Source: Rhodospirillaceae bacterium
GTDB lineage: Bacteria > Pseudomonadota > Alphaproteobacteria > Thalassobaculales > Thalassobaculaceae
Length of the DNA stretch: 6,458 bases
Reading direction: 5' to 3'
Assembly: GCA_002701455.1 (NCBI GenBank)
Contig: NZVJ01000098.1
Location: 11,471 to 17,928 of the forward strand
Shown in pieces: positions 5,747 through 6,458 of the stretch (its first letter is position 1; the number at the start of each line of letters is the position of its first letter). The notes under the pieces were generated by a model. The model searched no databases. It saw nothing but the letters and a program-made list of their open reading frames with translations, and was not told the DNA's origin. The position numbers and the translations under genes were made by a program.

Positions 5747-6458
5747 TCAATAAGCTGACAGCACTGTCTTCAGATCACCACTCACCGTTGCGTGCTGATC
5801 ACGGCTGAACCGGCGGCGCGCCTGATACGTCATCTCTCGGTCTAGATACGCCTTTACCTCGCCAAGGGTTACCTTGCCGTCTTTGTTGCCTGTCTTGTCA
5901 TGTTTGTCGGCTGCACCGTTCAATGCTTCGAGAAGATGCTTGGTGAACAGGCCGTGTTTGGCGTCCTCATCCCAGCTTGCAAACTGATCGCCCTCTGCAG
6001 CAGTAATAACAATCATATTATCACTCGCTTTCTTGGGAGCGGTAATCTTAACAGTTAATCCTGATGTAGCTCGTACTAACATGCCTTTTGGACTGTCGCC
6101 AGAGAAGCACGCATCTATAAACACCATCATCGATTTCGCGGGAACCTTGGCCAGGTTCTTGAGAAGTACGTCAACTGGGTATCCAGTTAGCTCTGCCCTG
6201 TTGGGATTGGCATCTACTGCTAGCAGGTACCCCCGCTTGTCCGACATTCCTGGAACACCGTGGCCTGAGTAAAATACAATCACATCAGATTCATCTGCCC
6301 TGACATAATCGTAGAGCCGTCCTTTATAAGATCTCTCTGTCCCAAAAGCATCTTCCAGTTGCGCCTTGCTGGCGTCTCTCAAATCGATAATGTTACCAGA
6401 ACGGTAGCCAAGGGTATTTAGAACATACTCCCTCATTGCATCGGCATCATTGCCGGCA
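5747..6458 (-). CDS. Caspase-like (peptidase C14, prokaryotic metacaspase-type) protein, N-terminus outside window
   Basis: The frame runs from the right window edge to the TGA at 5747-5749 on the minus strand. The ATG at 6434-6436 is internal, since family sequence continues upstream of it (GNDADAM, matching the NDAxAM helix of caspase p20 domains). Numbering from that Met, the catalytic His59 is in FYSGHG (codon 6260-6262) and the catalytic Cys110 in FIDACFSG (codon 6107-6109). Asp108 sits where metacaspases have the acidic residue of DxC. RGYLLAVDA (68-76), VITAAEGDQFASW (143-155), HGLFTKHLLEAL (161-172) and a C-terminal RRFSRDQHATVSGD complete the domain. An EF-hand-like loop lies at 182-193. 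The protein is predicted to be a cysteine peptidase. Metacaspases prefer Arg/Lys, but the specificity here is not proven. No C-terminal effector domain follows. An N-terminal signal or partner domain could lie outside. The gene is visibly richer in G+C than the rest of the window. Confidence 0.9.
   Translation of the reverse strand, partial: AGNDADAMREYVLNTLGYRSGNIIDLRDASKAQLEDAFGTERSYKGRLYDYVRADESDVIVFYSGHGVPGMSDKRGYLLAVDANPNRAELTGYPVDVLLKNLAKVPAKSMMVFIDACFSGDSPKGMLVRATSGLTVKITAPKKASDNMIVITAAEGDQFASWDEDAKHGLFTKHLLEALNGAADKHDKTGNKDGKVTLGEVKAYLDREMTYQARRRFSRDQHATVSGDLKTVLSAY

Noticed and set aside
6033..6272. 79-codon open frame on the plus strand
   Set aside because: It is antisense to the catalytic core of the caspase-like gene, which carries all expected motifs.

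Overview
The window looks like a piece of a bacterial chromosome from a Gram-negative, most likely an alphaproteobacterium of fairly low G+C. This is inferred from gene content and protein style, not from any marker gene. The coding density, Shine-Dalgarno sites and overlapping ATGA junctions are plainly bacterial.

Layout from left to right. Positions 1-411 hold the C-terminal part of a D-2-hydroxyacid dehydrogenase, cut by the window edge. Positions 412-805 are a long intergenic region with two small dyad clusters and a hairpin. Positions 806-5337 are a complete branched-chain-amino-acid type (HAAT family) ABC importer in the classic order: periplasmic binding protein, LivH-type permease, LivM-type permease, LivG-type ATPase, LivF-type ATPase. 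A strong hairpin separates the binding-protein gene from the permease gene. The last four genes are packed with 2-nt gaps or short overlaps and are surely one transcript. The transported solute cannot be read from the sequence.

Positions 5338-5746 contain no intact gene but hold the most informative feature. At 5490-5558 there is a ribosome binding site, a GTG start and 22 codons that read like the N-terminus of a hydantoinase A / 5-oxoprolinase (HyuA) protein, with the phosphate-loop motif GVDVGGTFTN. The similarity then stops and the frame closes. It is the stump of a gene that probably once followed the importer. AT-rich sequence with a roughly 10-bp phased TCTCATA repeat comes next.

From 5747 to the right edge a visibly more G+C-rich gene runs on the opposite strand. 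It encodes a caspase-fold (peptidase C14) protein with an intact His/Cys dyad and lacks its 5' end because of the window edge. The broken hydantoinase gene, the repeats, the change in base composition and the strand switch all fall together, so 5540-5750 is probably the scar of a deletion or insertion joining a metabolic/transport operon to unrelated accessory DNA. No RNA gene, CRISPR array, transposase or integrase was recognised.
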